Shown piece by piece: positions 25,260 through 34,384 of a DNA stretch of 64,000 bases. The DNA is from Viridibacterium silvisoli (GTDB lineage Bacteria; Pseudomonadota; Gammaproteobacteria; Burkholderiales; Rhodocyclaceae): NCBI RefSeq assembly GCF_036017035.1, contig NZ_JAYXHS010000002.1, forward strand, positions 1,078,039 to 1,142,038, in the 5' to 3' direction. Both the position numbers and the translations under genes were made by a program. The notes beneath the pieces were generated by a model that made no database searches, had not been told where the DNA came from, and worked only from the letters and a program-made list of their open reading frames with translations. The first letter of the stretch is position 1. Each line of letters begins with the position of its first letter.

Positions 25260-26347
25260 TGGAAGCGATGCTCCTCAATATCGTCCAGTACGTGGCGAAC
25301 ATCATCCACCTGCCAGCCGGTTTTGTACCCACCATCTGGCCCCTGGTGTGGACGCTGATCAAGATCGTTGCCATCGTCATCCCGATTTTCCTGTGCGTTG
25401 CCTACCTGACGCTTGCCGAGCGCAAGGTCATTGGTTACATGCAGGTACGGATCGGGCCTAACCGCGTTGGCCCGGCTGGTTTCCTGCAGCCGATTGCAGA
25501 CGGCATGAAGCTCCTGCTGAAGGAGGTGATTCTTCCTCACCAGTCGAACAAGGCGCTATTCCTGCTGGCTCCCGTGCTGGCGTTTGCGCCTGCGTTGGCA
25601 GCTTGGGCGGTCGTGCCTTTCTCGTCGGGCCTGGTGCTGGCCGACATCAATGCCGGCATGCTCTACCTGATGGCCATCACTTCGTTCGGCGTGTATGGCG
25701 TGATCATCGCGGGCTGGGCATCGAACTCGAAGTACGCATTCCTGGGAGCCATGCGCGCGTCCGCGCAGATGGTGTCCTACGAACTGGCGATGGGTTTCGC
25801 ACTGGTTTGCGTGTTGATGATTTCCGGCTCGTTGAACCTCTCGGCCATCGTTGAGGCGCAGCACACGAATGCGATCGCACAGCATGCAGGCTGGTTCAGT
25901 TTCCTCGGCTGGAACTGGTTGCCTTTGCTGCCGATGTTCATCATCTACCTGATCTCGGGCGTAGCCGAAACCAATCGCGCTCCGTTCGACGTCGTTGAAG
26001 GTGAGTCGGAAATCGTTGCTGGTCATATGGTCGAGTATTCGGGCATGGCTTTCGCGCTGTTCTTCCTTGCCGAATACGCCAACATGATCCTGGTGTCGGC
26101 GCTGACATCGACCTTCTTCCTCGGTGGCTGGTTGTCGCCGGTGAGCCTCCTGCCGGATGGGTTTTTCTGGCTGGCGGCGAAGACGTCTTTCGTGCTGTTC
26201 CTGTTCCTGTGGTTCCGTGCGACCTTCCCGCGGTTCCGCTTTGACCAGATCATGCGTCTGGGCTGGAAGATATTCATTCCGATCAGCATTGCCTGGGTAC
26301 TTGTTACCGGGCTGTGGATCATGTCGCCGCTGTCGATCTGGAAGTAG
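25256..26347 (+). CDS. nuoH: NADH-quinone oxidoreductase subunit H
   Basis: NuoH (363 residues) is the membrane subunit that links the quinone site to the proton-pumping arm. It is polytopic, with the conserved loops LAERKVIGYMQVRIGPNRVG and AETNRAPFDVVEGESE, the latter with the acidic residues of the E-channel. Its ATG overlaps the nuoG stop (ATGA). Confidence 0.97.
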   Translation: MMEAMLLNIVQYVANIIHLPAGFVPTIWPLVWTLIKIVAIVIPIFLCVAYLTLAERKVIGYMQVRIGPNRVGPAGFLQPIADGMKLLLKEVILPHQSNKALFLLAPVLAFAPALAAWAVVPFSSGLVLADINAGMLYLMAITSFGVYGVIIAGWASNSKYAFLGAMRASAQMVSYELAMGFALVCVLMISGSLNLSAIVEAQHTNAIAQHAGWFSFLGWNWLPLLPMFIIYLISGVAETNRAPFDVVEGESEIVAGHMVEYSGMAFALFFLAEYANMILVSALTSTFFLGGWLSPVSLLPDGFFWLAAKTSFVLFLFLWFRATFPRFRFDQIMRLGWKIFIPISIAWVLVTGLWIMSPLSIWK

Positions 26348-26355
26348 GTTTCGCT

Positions 26356-26844
26356 ATGGGTGCAGTCAATCAATTCTTTGGCAGTGTGTTGCTGCGTGAG
26401 CTGGTCAAGGGCCTTGCCCTGACCGGGCGGCATTTCTTTGCGCGCAAGATCACCGTACAGTTTCCGGAAGAGAAGACGCCGCAGAGCCCACGTTTCCGTG
26501 GCCTGCACGCCTTGCGTCGCTATCCCAATGGTGAAGAGCGCTGTATTGCATGCAAGCTTTGCGAAGCCGTGTGCCCCGCGATGGCGATCACTATCGAATC
26601 CGACCAGCGTGACGACGGTAGCCGTCGCACGACGCGCTATGACATCGATCTGACCAAGTGCATCTTCTGCGGGTTCTGTGAAGAGGCGTGCCCGGTCGAT
26701 GCGATTGTCGAAACACGTGTCTTCGAGTACCACGGCGAGAAGCGTGGCGATCTCTATTACACCAAGCAGATGTTGCTGGCTGTTGGTGATCGCTATGAGG
26801 AGCAGATCGCCAAGGACCGCGAAGCCGACGCTCAGTATCGATAA
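26356..26844 (+). CDS. nuoI: NADH-quinone oxidoreductase subunit I
   Basis: NuoI (162 residues) carries two [4Fe-4S] clusters (N6a and N6b) in the peripheral arm. Two ferredoxin motifs are present: CIACKLCEAVCPAMAI and CIFCGFCEEACPVDAI. ATG 26356 gives the usual N-terminus; the longer frame from 26314 runs into nuoH. About 96 bases without features separate it from nuoJ. Confidence 0.96.
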   Translation: MGAVNQFFGSVLLRELVKGLALTGRHFFARKITVQFPEEKTPQSPRFRGLHALRRYPNGEERCIACKLCEAVCPAMAITIESDQRDDGSRRTTRYDIDLTKCIFCGFCEEACPVDAIVETRVFEYHGEKRGDLYYTKQMLLAVGDRYEEQIAKDREADAQYR

Positions 26845-26940
26845 AGCGTCGCCCGGTAGTTCGCACGGATTTCAGGAACACGCAGGGCCCGGACAACCGG
26901 GATACCAAGGACAAGCAAAGCCAGGCTGGCTGACAAGCTC

Positions 26941-27537
26941 ATGGAAATTTCGACGATCTTCTTTTACGTGCTGGCGACGGTACTGGTGGCTTCCGGGCTG
27001 CTGGTCATCACCTCGCGCAATGCCATTCATTCGGCGCTGTTCCTGGTGCTGGCCTTCTTCACCTCGGGCGCAATCTGGATGATGTTGCATGCCGAGTTCC
27101 TCGCGATCGCCATCGTGTTGATTTACGTGGGCGCGGTCATGGTGCTTTTCCTTTTTGTTGTGATGATGCTGGACATCAATATCGACAAGATGCGCGAGGG
27201 TTTCTGGCGTTACCTGCCCGTAGGCCTCATCGTTGCTTTGGTGATGGTGGGCGAGATGGCCATGGTGCTCAACGGCAGCTACTTCCACCTGGAGCCTGCT
27301 CCGGGGCCGACTGCGGCGCAGAGCAACACCCAGGATCTGGCGCGCGAGATGTTCACGAATTACGCCTATCCCTTTGAAATTGCTTCTTTGATCCTGTTGG
27401 TCGCGATGATCGCGGCAGTGGCACTGACTTTCCGTCGTCGTCAGGGCCTGAAGAACGTTGATCCTGCCCAGCAGATTGCCGTGAAGGCGGCAGATCGCAT
27501 GCGGATTGTGTCGATGCCTTCGGCGGGAGAGGAATAA
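26941..27537 (+). CDS. nuoJ: NADH-quinone oxidoreductase subunit J
   Basis: NuoJ (198 residues) is a five-helix membrane subunit of complex I. The conserved helix around IAIVLIYVGAVMVLFLFVVMM, with the pi-bulge glycine typical of NuoJ/ND6, is visible, and the C-terminus is a basic cytoplasmic tail. No strong ribosome site is seen before the ATG. Confidence 0.95.
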   Translation: MEISTIFFYVLATVLVASGLLVITSRNAIHSALFLVLAFFTSGAIWMMLHAEFLAIAIVLIYVGAVMVLFLFVVMMLDINIDKMREGFWRYLPVGLIVALVMVGEMAMVLNGSYFHLEPAPGPTAAQSNTQDLAREMFTNYAYPFEIASLILLVAMIAAVALTFRRRQGLKNVDPAQQIAVKAADRMRIVSMPSAGEE

Positions 27538-27541
27538 CAAG

Positions 27542-27847
27542 ATGCTGCCGCTCTCTCACGTACTCATTCTCGGATCCATCCTGTTCGCCATCAGCGTGGT
27601 CGGCATTTTCCTCAACCGGAAGAACCTGATCGTTCTGCTGATGGCCATCGAGTTGATGTTGTTGGCTGTGAACATGAATTTCATCGCCTTCTCGTCCTAC
27701 TACCAGGATCTGGATGGACAGATTTTCGTGTTCTTCATCCTGACGGTTGCGGCTGCCGAATCAGCAATCGGTCTCGCCATTCTCGTGGTGCTGTTCCGCA
27801 ACATGCGTTCGATTCATGTCGATGACCTCGACAGCCTGAAGGGTTGA
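27542..27847 (+). CDS. nuoK: NADH-quinone oxidoreductase subunit K
   Basis: NuoK (101 residues) has three helices and two conserved membrane glutamates of the proton path, in MAIELMLLAVN and AAAESAIGLAI. It starts MLPLSHVLILG at ATG 27542, four bases after the nuoJ stop; an upstream in-frame start at 27506 overlaps nuoJ. Confidence 0.96.
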   Translation: MLPLSHVLILGSILFAISVVGIFLNRKNLIVLLMAIELMLLAVNMNFIAFSSYYQDLDGQIFVFFILTVAAAESAIGLAILVVLFRNMRSIHVDDLDSLKG

Positions 27848-27857
27848 GATCAAAACA

Positions 27858-29954
27858 ATGACCGCGATGCAGAAACTCTACCTTCTTGTTCCCCTTGCCC
27901 CGTTGGCGGGCGCCATTCTGGCCGGCCTGTTCGGCCGCGCCATCGGCCGCACGGCAGCGCATGTCGTCACCATTCTTGGCGTGCTCGTAGCGCTGATCGC
28001 GTCCTGCTACATCTTCCTGGACGTCCGCGCGGGTCACACCTTCAATGGTGCGCTCTACACGTGGGCAACCAGTGGCGGTATCAAGTTTGAAGTCGGCTTC
28101 CTGATCGACAGCCTGACAGTGATGATGATGCTGGTCGTGACTTTCGTGTCACTGATGGTGCACCTGTACACCGTTGGCTACATGAGTGAAGATCCAGGCT
28201 ATCAGCGCTTCTTCAGTTACATCTCGTTGTTCACCTTCTCGATGTTGATGCTCGTCATGAGCAACAACTTCCTGCAACTGTTCTTCGGCTGGGAAGCTGT
28301 GGGCCTCGTGTCGTATCTGCTAATCGGCTTCTGGTACACGCGGCCGACGGCGATCTACGCCAACATGAAAGCCTTTCTCGTTAACCGTGTTGGCGATTTC
28401 GGTTTTCTCCTGGGCATCGGCTTGATCGCCGCTTTCGCCGGTACGCTCAATTACGCCGAAGTCTTCGCCAAGGGCGCGGAACTGGCTGCCATGACTGTTC
28501 CGTCGACGGGCTGGCCAATGATGACGGCGATCTGCATCTGCCTGTTCATTGGCGCAATGGGCAAGTCCGCGCAAGTGCCGCTGCACGTCTGGTTGCCGGA
28601 TTCGATGGAAGGTCCGACACCTATTTCGGCGCTGATTCACGCTGCAACCATGGTGACGGCCGGTATCTTCATGGTGACACGCATGTCGCCCCTGTTCGAA
28701 CTGTCGGAAACAGCCTTGTCTTTCGTGCTGGTGATCGGTGCGACGACGGCGTTGTTCATGGGCTTCCTCGGCATCATTCAGAACGACATCAAGCGCGTCG
28801 TTGCGTATTCGACGCTTTCGCAGCTTGGTTACATGACGGTCGCGCTCGGCGCTTCTGCTTACTCGGCAGCCGTCTTCCATCTGATGACGCACGCCTTCTT
28901 CAAGGCGCTGCTGTTCCTCGGTGCCGGTTCGGTCATCATCGGGATGCATCACGATCAGGACATCCGCAACATGGGTGGTCTGCGCAAGTACATGAAGGTG
29001 ACGTGGATTACGTCGCTGCTTGGTTCGCTTGCCTTGATCGGTTTCCCGCTTTTGTCGGGCTTCTACTCGAAAGACTCGATCATCGAGGCCGTCAAGGAGT
29101 CGCATCGCTGGGGTTCTGGCTACGCGTATTTCTGCGTGATTGCAGGCGTGTTCATCACGGCCTTCTATTCCTTCCGCATGTACTTCCTCGTCTTCCATGG
29201 CGAAGAGCGTTTCGGCAAGGCCCATGCGCATCACGACGACCATGCGGCCGCAACGCATGACGATCATCATCACGCGGATGACGATCATGCGCACGACGCA
29301 CACGCTGAAGACGACCACGATGAACATCATCACGGTCTGGCGCCCGGTCAGAAGCCGCATGAGTCACCATGGGTCGTGACTGTGCCTCTGGTGTTGCTGG
29401 CGATACCTTCCGTGCTGATCGGTTTCTTCACCATTGAACCCATGCTGTTCGGCGAATGGTTCAAGGGCGTGGTCACTGTAGCTGAACACAACGACGTGCT
29501 CGGGGAACTGGGTCATGAGTTCCATGGGCCTCTTGCCATGGCATTGCATGGACTGACGAGCTTGCCGTTCGCGCTGGCCATGGCGGGTGTGCTGCTGTCC
29601 TGGTTCTTCTATCTCAAGCGCCCGGATATCCCTGCGGCCATCCAGCGTCGTTGCTCGGCTCTGTATGTCCTGCTTGAGAACAAGTATTACTTTGACCGCT
29701 TCAATGAAATCGTCTTTGCAGGCGGAGCTCGTCGATTGGGCCGCATCTTCTGGAAGGCGGGCGATCAGACGCTGATTGATGGTCTTGCCGTGAATGGTTC
29801 GGTCAGTGTGGTTGGCGGCATTTCGCAGTTGATGCGCGCGCTGCAATCCGGCTTCGTCTATCACTACGCTTTCTGGATCATTTCCGGTGTTGCGGTATTG
29901 CTGGTCTGGATGTTCCCGGTGAGTCTGCTCGGCAAGCTCCTGAACCTGCTCTGA
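27858..29954 (+). CDS. nuoL: NADH-quinone oxidoreductase subunit L
   Basis: NuoL (698 residues) is the distal antiporter-like proton pump with the long lateral helix. The core motifs FFGWEAVGLVSYLLIGFW, AQVPLHVWLPDSMEGPTPIS and SALIHAATMVTAG are present. It is about 85 residues longer than the 613-residue E. coli protein. Part of the excess is a histidine/aspartate-rich loop at residues 455-492, with 15 His and 11 Asp in 38 positions by my count. The loop lies between late membrane helices and just before the conserved PHESPWVV stretch. Confidence 0.96.
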   Translation: MTAMQKLYLLVPLAPLAGAILAGLFGRAIGRTAAHVVTILGVLVALIASCYIFLDVRAGHTFNGALYTWATSGGIKFEVGFLIDSLTVMMMLVVTFVSLMVHLYTVGYMSEDPGYQRFFSYISLFTFSMLMLVMSNNFLQLFFGWEAVGLVSYLLIGFWYTRPTAIYANMKAFLVNRVGDFGFLLGIGLIAAFAGTLNYAEVFAKGAELAAMTVPSTGWPMMTAICICLFIGAMGKSAQVPLHVWLPDSMEGPTPISALIHAATMVTAGIFMVTRMSPLFELSETALSFVLVIGATTALFMGFLGIIQNDIKRVVAYSTLSQLGYMTVALGASAYSAAVFHLMTHAFFKALLFLGAGSVIIGMHHDQDIRNMGGLRKYMKVTWITSLLGSLALIGFPLLSGFYSKDSIIEAVKESHRWGSGYAYFCVIAGVFITAFYSFRMYFLVFHGEERFGKAHAHHDDHAAATHDDHHHADDDHAHDAHAEDDHDEHHHGLAPGQKPHESPWVVTVPLVLLAIPSVLIGFFTIEPMLFGEWFKGVVTVAEHNDVLGELGHEFHGPLAMALHGLTSLPFALAMAGVLLSWFFYLKRPDIPAAIQRRCSALYVLLENKYYFDRFNEIVFAGGARRLGRIFWKAGDQTLIDGLAVNGSVSVVGGISQLMRALQSGFVYHYAFWIISGVAVLLVWMFPVSLLGKLLNLL

Positions 29955-29982
29955 ACACAAAATAATTAACGGATACCTGCAG

Positions 29983-31464
29983 ATGACCGGTGTGCCTTAC
30001 CTCAGTCTTTCCATCTGGATACCGATCTTCGGTGGCCTGCTGACGCTCGTCAGCGGTAGTGATCGCAATGCCGGCATTGCTCGCGTGATCGCGTTGATCA
30101 CGGCCATCGTGGGCCTGGCTGTCACCTTGCCGCTGTTCTCGCACTTCGATGCCGCCAGTGCGGCCATGCAGTTCCAGGAAGAGGCCGCATGGATACCCTA
30201 CATGCGGATCAACTACAGCCTTGGCGTGGACGGCATTTCAATGCCCTTCATCCTGCTGAACAGCTTCATCACATTGATCATCGTGGTGGCTGGCTGGGAG
30301 GTGATCCAGACCAAGGTTGCGCAGTACAACGCAGCGTTCCTGATCATGTCGGGCTTGCTCAACGGGATCTTCTCCGCGCTCGATGGCGTGCTGTTCTATG
30401 TGTTCTTCGAAGCTTCATTGATTCCGCTGTACCTCATCATCGGTATCTGGGGCGGGGCGAACCGTGTGTACGCTGCGCTGAAGTTTTTCCTCTATACCTT
30501 GCTTGGTTCGTTGTTGATGCTGGTGGCATTCATCTATCTGTTCCAGCATTCTGGCGGTAGCTTCAGCATTCTCGACTGGCACGAACTCAAGCTGGGTGAG
30601 TCCGCGCAGGCTTGGATTTTCTGGGGCTTCCTGCTTTCGTTCGCAGTCAAGGTGCCAATGTGGCCCGTGCACACCTGGTTGCCAGATGCCCACGTCGAAG
30701 CGCCGACGGGCGGCTCGGTGGTGCTGGCTGCTATCGGCCTGAAGCTCGGTGCCTACGGCTTCCTGCGTTTCTCGCTGCCCGTCGTACCGGATGCTGCGCA
30801 GTATTTCGCACCGCTGATGATCACGTTGTCGCTCATCGCAGTGATCTACATCGGTTTCGTCGCGCTCGTGCAGACCGATATGAAGAAGCTTGTGGCGTAC
30901 TCTTCGATTTCGCACATGGGTTTCGTCACACTCGGCTTCTTCATGTTCAACCAGCTGGGTGTGGAAGGCGCGCTGGTGCAGATGATCTCGCACGGTTTCG
31001 TGTCGGGAGCCATGTTCCTTTGTATCGGCGTGCTCTATGACCGGATGCATACCCGCCAGATCGCTGACTACGGCGGTGTCGTGAATCGCATGCCGAAGTT
31101 CGCTGCATTGTTCATGCTGTTTGCCATGGCCAATGCAGGCTTGCCAGCAACCAGCGGTTTTGTTGGCGAGTTCATGGTCATTCTCGGGGCGGTGAAATTC
31201 AATTTCTGGATTGGCTTCGCCGCGGCGACCACGCTGATCATGGGCGCGGCCTACACCTTGTGGATGTACAAGCGCGTTGTGTTCGGCGCAGTCGCCAACT
31301 CGCATGTGGCAGAGCTTGACGATATCAACAAGCGTGAATTTGCATTCCTCTTGGTGCTCGCCGTGTGCGTGCTTGTGATGGGCCTGTATCCATTGCCGAT
31401 CACCGAGGTGATGCATGCGTCCGTGAGCAATCTGCTGCAGCACGTAGCGGCAGGCAAGCTGTAA
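29983..31464 (+). CDS. nuoM: NADH-quinone oxidoreductase subunit M
   Basis: NuoM (493 residues) is an antiporter-like proton-pumping subunit. Conserved are LDGVLFYVFFEASLIPLYLI (key membrane glutamate), KVPMWPVHTWLPDAHVEAPT and YSSISHMGFVTLG. Length is normal for the family. It follows nuoL by 28 bases. Confidence 0.96.
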   Translation: MTGVPYLSLSIWIPIFGGLLTLVSGSDRNAGIARVIALITAIVGLAVTLPLFSHFDAASAAMQFQEEAAWIPYMRINYSLGVDGISMPFILLNSFITLIIVVAGWEVIQTKVAQYNAAFLIMSGLLNGIFSALDGVLFYVFFEASLIPLYLIIGIWGGANRVYAALKFFLYTLLGSLLMLVAFIYLFQHSGGSFSILDWHELKLGESAQAWIFWGFLLSFAVKVPMWPVHTWLPDAHVEAPTGGSVVLAAIGLKLGAYGFLRFSLPVVPDAAQYFAPLMITLSLIAVIYIGFVALVQTDMKKLVAYSSISHMGFVTLGFFMFNQLGVEGALVQMISHGFVSGAMFLCIGVLYDRMHTRQIADYGGVVNRMPKFAALFMLFAMANAGLPATSGFVGEFMVILGAVKFNFWIGFAAATTLIMGAAYTLWMYKRVVFGAVANSHVAELDDINKREFAFLLVLAVCVLVMGLYPLPITEVMHASVSNLLQHVAAGKL

Positions 31465-31505
31465 GTCGGCTGTGATCCGGATACTGAAAATCAGACAGGC
31501 ATAAA

Positions 31506-32969
31506 ATGGAATTCCAGATACCAGACTTTTACCCGGCTGCCGCTGAGCTGTTCGTTGCGGGCATGGCCTTGGTGGTGCTGCTGATCGTGTCGTTCGTACG
31601 TCGTGGCGCAACGGTGGCTTATTGGCTGACGCAAGCAACGGTCGTCGGCATGGCTCTCGTTGCGCTGCTCTCCGGTCGTGACGTGGGCTTCACTTTCGGC
31701 CAGATGTATATCGACGATCCGCTGGGTGATTTCCTCAAGCTGTGGGTCGCGCTGTCTGTATTGACGAGCCTTCTCTATGGCCGTCGCTATCTCATTGACC
31801 GTGGCCTGGAGTCGGCCGAGTACTACCTGATTGTCATGTTCTCGATGCTGGGGTCAATGATCCTGATCTCGGCAGGCAGTCTGCTGACGGTGTATCTCGG
31901 CCTGGAAATGTTGTCTCTGTCGTCCTATGCGCTGGTCGCTATCAACCGCGATTCGACACAGTCAACCGAAGCCGGCATGAAGTACTTCGTGCTCGGGGCC
32001 CTGGCATCAGGTCTGCTGCTGTATGGGATTTCGATGGTCTATGGCGCTACCCAGACGCTCAATATCATCGATGTGGCACGCGCCTTGTTCGAACAGCAGG
32101 CGAATCGCCCCGTGCTGATGTTCGGCATGGTTTTCGTGGTGGCAGGGGTAGGCTTCAAGATGGGCGCAGTGCCTTTCCACATGTGGTTGCCGGACGTGTA
32201 TCAAGGTGCACCGACAGCGGTGACCTTGTTGATTGCTTCAGCGCCGAAGCTTGCTGCATTTGCGATGACATTCCGCCTGCTGGCCGTAGGCTTCTGGGAC
32301 TTCGCTCAACAGTGGCAGATGATGCTGATCCTGCTTGCAATCGGCTCGCTGGTCATCGGTAATCTCGGGGCGATCGCGCAAACCAATATCAAGCGCATGC
32401 TCGCGTTCTCGACGATTGGCCATATGGGCTTCATCCTGCTGGGCCTGGCTTCAGGCGTGGTGGGAGGCGAGCGCTACCTTGCTGACAACGCCTATTCGGC
32501 AGCGTTGTTCTACGTCGTGACCTATGTGCTGACCACGCTGGCAAGCTTCGGCATGATCCTGTTGATGTCCCGCGCTGGTTTCGAAGCTGATCAGATCAGC
32601 GACTTCAAGGGGCTCAACAAGCGCAACAGCTGGTGGGCAGCAATGATGTCCATGGTGATGTTCTCGATGGCTGGCATCCCGTTCTTCGTTGGCTTTTTCT
32701 CGAAGTTCCTCGTCTTGCAGTTCGTCGTGGCAACAGACCATGTTTGGCTCGCAGTGTTGGCTGTCATGATGTCGCTGATTGGTGCTTTCTACTATCTGCG
32801 TATCGTGAAATTGATGTACTTCGACGAGCCTATCGATGAGTCCCCCATCGTTGCAGGTGTTGGGGTGCGTGTCGTGCTGTCTGCCAATGTTCTCGCTGTC
32901 GCAGCCTTCGGCTTGTTCCCCAACTTGCTGATGTACTTCTGCAGTCTCGTCATCCACGGTTCGTTCTGA
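31506..32969 (+). CDS. nuoN: NADH-quinone oxidoreductase subunit N
   Basis: NuoN (487 residues) is the third antiporter-like subunit of complex I. Hallmarks are LTVYLGLEMLSLSSYALVA with the conserved glutamate, AVPFHMWLPDVYQGAPTAVT and AFSTIGHMGFILLG. It is the last nuo gene; a Nudix gene begins 10 bases after its stop, so the transcript probably continues. Confidence 0.96.
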   Translation: MEFQIPDFYPAAAELFVAGMALVVLLIVSFVRRGATVAYWLTQATVVGMALVALLSGRDVGFTFGQMYIDDPLGDFLKLWVALSVLTSLLYGRRYLIDRGLESAEYYLIVMFSMLGSMILISAGSLLTVYLGLEMLSLSSYALVAINRDSTQSTEAGMKYFVLGALASGLLLYGISMVYGATQTLNIIDVARALFEQQANRPVLMFGMVFVVAGVGFKMGAVPFHMWLPDVYQGAPTAVTLLIASAPKLAAFAMTFRLLAVGFWDFAQQWQMMLILLAIGSLVIGNLGAIAQTNIKRMLAFSTIGHMGFILLGLASGVVGGERYLADNAYSAALFYVVTYVLTTLASFGMILLMSRAGFEADQISDFKGLNKRNSWWAAMMSMVMFSMAGIPFFVGFFSKFLVLQFVVATDHVWLAVLAVMMSLIGAFYYLRIVKLMYFDEPIDESPIVAGVGVRVVLSANVLAVAAFGLFPNLLMYFCSLVIHGSF

Positions 32970-32979
32970 GCAGTTTCCA

Positions 32980-33528
32980 GTGACGATCATCGATACTGCG
33001 CTGGACGAGACTTGCGTTTCGAGCGAACAACTGCTGGACGGCAAGCTGCTGAAAGCCTGGCGCGATGAAGTGCGCCTCCCGGATGGTTCGAAGTCGATTC
33101 GCGAGTTCATAAAACATCCCGGCGCCTGCATCGTCATTGCCGAGCTGCGCCCGGGTGTGCTGGTATTCGAACGCCAGTTCCGCTACCCGGTAGGGCAAGT
33201 ATTCATGGAATTGCCTGCTGGCAAGCTGGACGCTTGTGAGGAGCCACTGGCCTGCGCGCGTCGTGAGTTGCTGGAAGAAACCGGCTACGTAGCTGACTCC
33301 TGGCAACACATCGCGACTTTGCACCCTTGCGTAGCCTACTCAGATGAACATATCGAAGTGTTCCTCGCGAGAGGCTTGAAGTACGAAGGCCAGCGGCTCG
33401 ATGAAGGCGAGTTTCTCGAGGTTTTTGAAATGAGCCTTGCTGACGCGGAAGCCTGCGTATTCGACGGCCGAATTACCGATGCGAAGACGATTGCCTGTCT
33501 GTTCTGGGCGCGACGTTTTCTCGCGTGA
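32980..33528 (+). CDS. Nudix hydrolase, ADP-ribose pyrophosphatase type
   Basis: The 182-residue protein has a clear Nudix box, GKLDACEEPLACARRELLEE plus TGY, matching GX5EX7REUXEEXGU. Context and the RQFRYPVGQVFMELPAGK stretch resemble NudF-type ADP-ribose/ADP-sugar pyrophosphatases. The start is a GTG at 32980, 10 bases after nuoN, so it is probably the last cistron of the nuo transcript; a Nudix gene after nuoN is common in betaproteobacteria. Substrate not proven. Confidence 0.85.
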   Translation: MTIIDTALDETCVSSEQLLDGKLLKAWRDEVRLPDGSKSIREFIKHPGACIVIAELRPGVLVFERQFRYPVGQVFMELPAGKLDACEEPLACARRELLEETGYVADSWQHIATLHPCVAYSDEHIEVFLARGLKYEGQRLDEGEFLEVFEMSLADAEACVFDGRITDAKTIACLFWARRFLA

Positions 33529-33562
33529 GCCATTCCCGCATCAGGACTCCGGGGCTTGGGGT

Positions 33563-33590
33563 TTGATATCAATCACAAGCCCTGTAAAAT
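33563..33590 (+). promoter_or_regulatory. Candidate promoter of the cytochrome c pair
   Basis: TTGATA (33563-33568) and TAAAAT (33585-33590) with a 16-base spacer, about 75 bases before the first cytochrome gene. Consensus match only. Confidence 0.5.
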
Positions 33591-33663
33591 CGCCACTTTT
33601 CGTGCAATGCCGTTGTGCATTGCAAGCGTTACTAATTTCAACTCATTGCAATCGAAAGCAATC

Positions 33664-33987
33664 ATGAAAATCACGGCTGTGCTGCTGGCGGCGGGCTTGG
33701 GATTGAGCGCATTTGCTGCACAAGCAGCGGATGGCCGTCCTCAGATTGGCAAGAAGAAGGTATCCATGTGTATCGGATGCCACGGGATTCCCGGATATCG
33801 CACGACCTTCCCGGATACTTATCAAGTGCCCAAGCTGGGTGGCCAGCATGCAGCCTATATCGTCAGTGCGCTACAGGCGTACAAATCCGGTGATCGGAAG
33901 CATCCCGACATGAACAGCATTGCCACCACTTTGTCCGATCAGGACATGGCCGACATCGCGGCGTATTACGCTGGCGCGAAGAAGTGA
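33664..33987 (+). CDS. Small class-I cytochrome c (periplasmic)
   Basis: This 107-residue protein has a signal peptide (MKITAVLLAAGLGLSAFAAQA, cleavage after AQA) and one heme site CIGCH. A distal methionine is expected in HPDMNSIA, and the C-terminus (DMADIAAYYAG) is the usual last helix of cytochrome c553/c5-like proteins. ATG 33664 is chosen; the longer frame from 33556 lacks a signal. A second cytochrome gene follows after 5 bases. Likely a periplasmic electron carrier; partner unknown. Confidence 0.88.
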   Translation: MKITAVLLAAGLGLSAFAAQAADGRPQIGKKKVSMCIGCHGIPGYRTTFPDTYQVPKLGGQHAAYIVSALQAYKSGDRKHPDMNSIATTLSDQDMADIAAYYAGAKK

Positions 33988-33992
33988 GCTCG

Positions 33993-34319
33993 ATGATGAT
34001 GAATAAATACCTGACTCTCTCGCTGGGCTTGTTGATGTTGGCTGGTTCGGTGCATGCCGCGGGCGATGTTGCGCGCGGCAAGGCCAAGTCCGTCACCTGT
34101 GCTGCGTGTCATGGCGCAGATGGCAACAGTGCAGTTGCGACCTTTCCCAAGCTGGCTGGCCAGAATGTGGACTACCTCGTTCATTCCCTTACGGCATACA
34201 AGAAGGGGACACGCAAGAACGCCATGATGAGCCCGATGGCAGCGCCGCTGTCGGCGTCGGAGATCGAAGACCTGGCTGCGTACTTTGCAAGCCAGTCTGC
34301 GTTGACGCAGAAAAAATAA
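33993..34319 (+). CDS. Small class-I cytochrome c (periplasmic)
   Basis: This second cytochrome c of the pair has about 108 residues, a signal peptide ending VHA and a CAACH heme motif followed by GADGNS. The distal methionine is probably in AMMSPMA and the last helix reads EIEDLAAYFASQ. Three consecutive ATG codons (33993, 33996, 33999) and an overlapping GTG (33984) make the exact start uncertain. The family is cytochrome c553/cbb3-associated c4-like; the exact role is unknown. A bidirectional terminator follows. Confidence 0.87.
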   Translation: MMMNKYLTLSLGLLMLAGSVHAAGDVARGKAKSVTCAACHGADGNSAVATFPKLAGQNVDYLVHSLTAYKKGTRKNAMMSPMAAPLSASEIEDLAAYFASQSALTQKK

Positions 34320-34340
34320 GGCAAAGCATAGCCAAGAAGA

Positions 34341-34369
34341 AAAAGCGGCCTTGAGGGCCGCTTTTTTTG
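34341..34369. terminator. Bidirectional terminator between cytochrome c and nrdJ
   Basis: aaaagcggcc (34341-34350) and ggccgctttt (34356-34365) pair perfectly around ttgag. The T-run on the plus strand ends the cytochrome genes, and the A-run upstream gives a T-run for convergent nrdJ. Confidence 0.88.
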
Positions 34370-34384
34370 TTTACTACACCAGAC

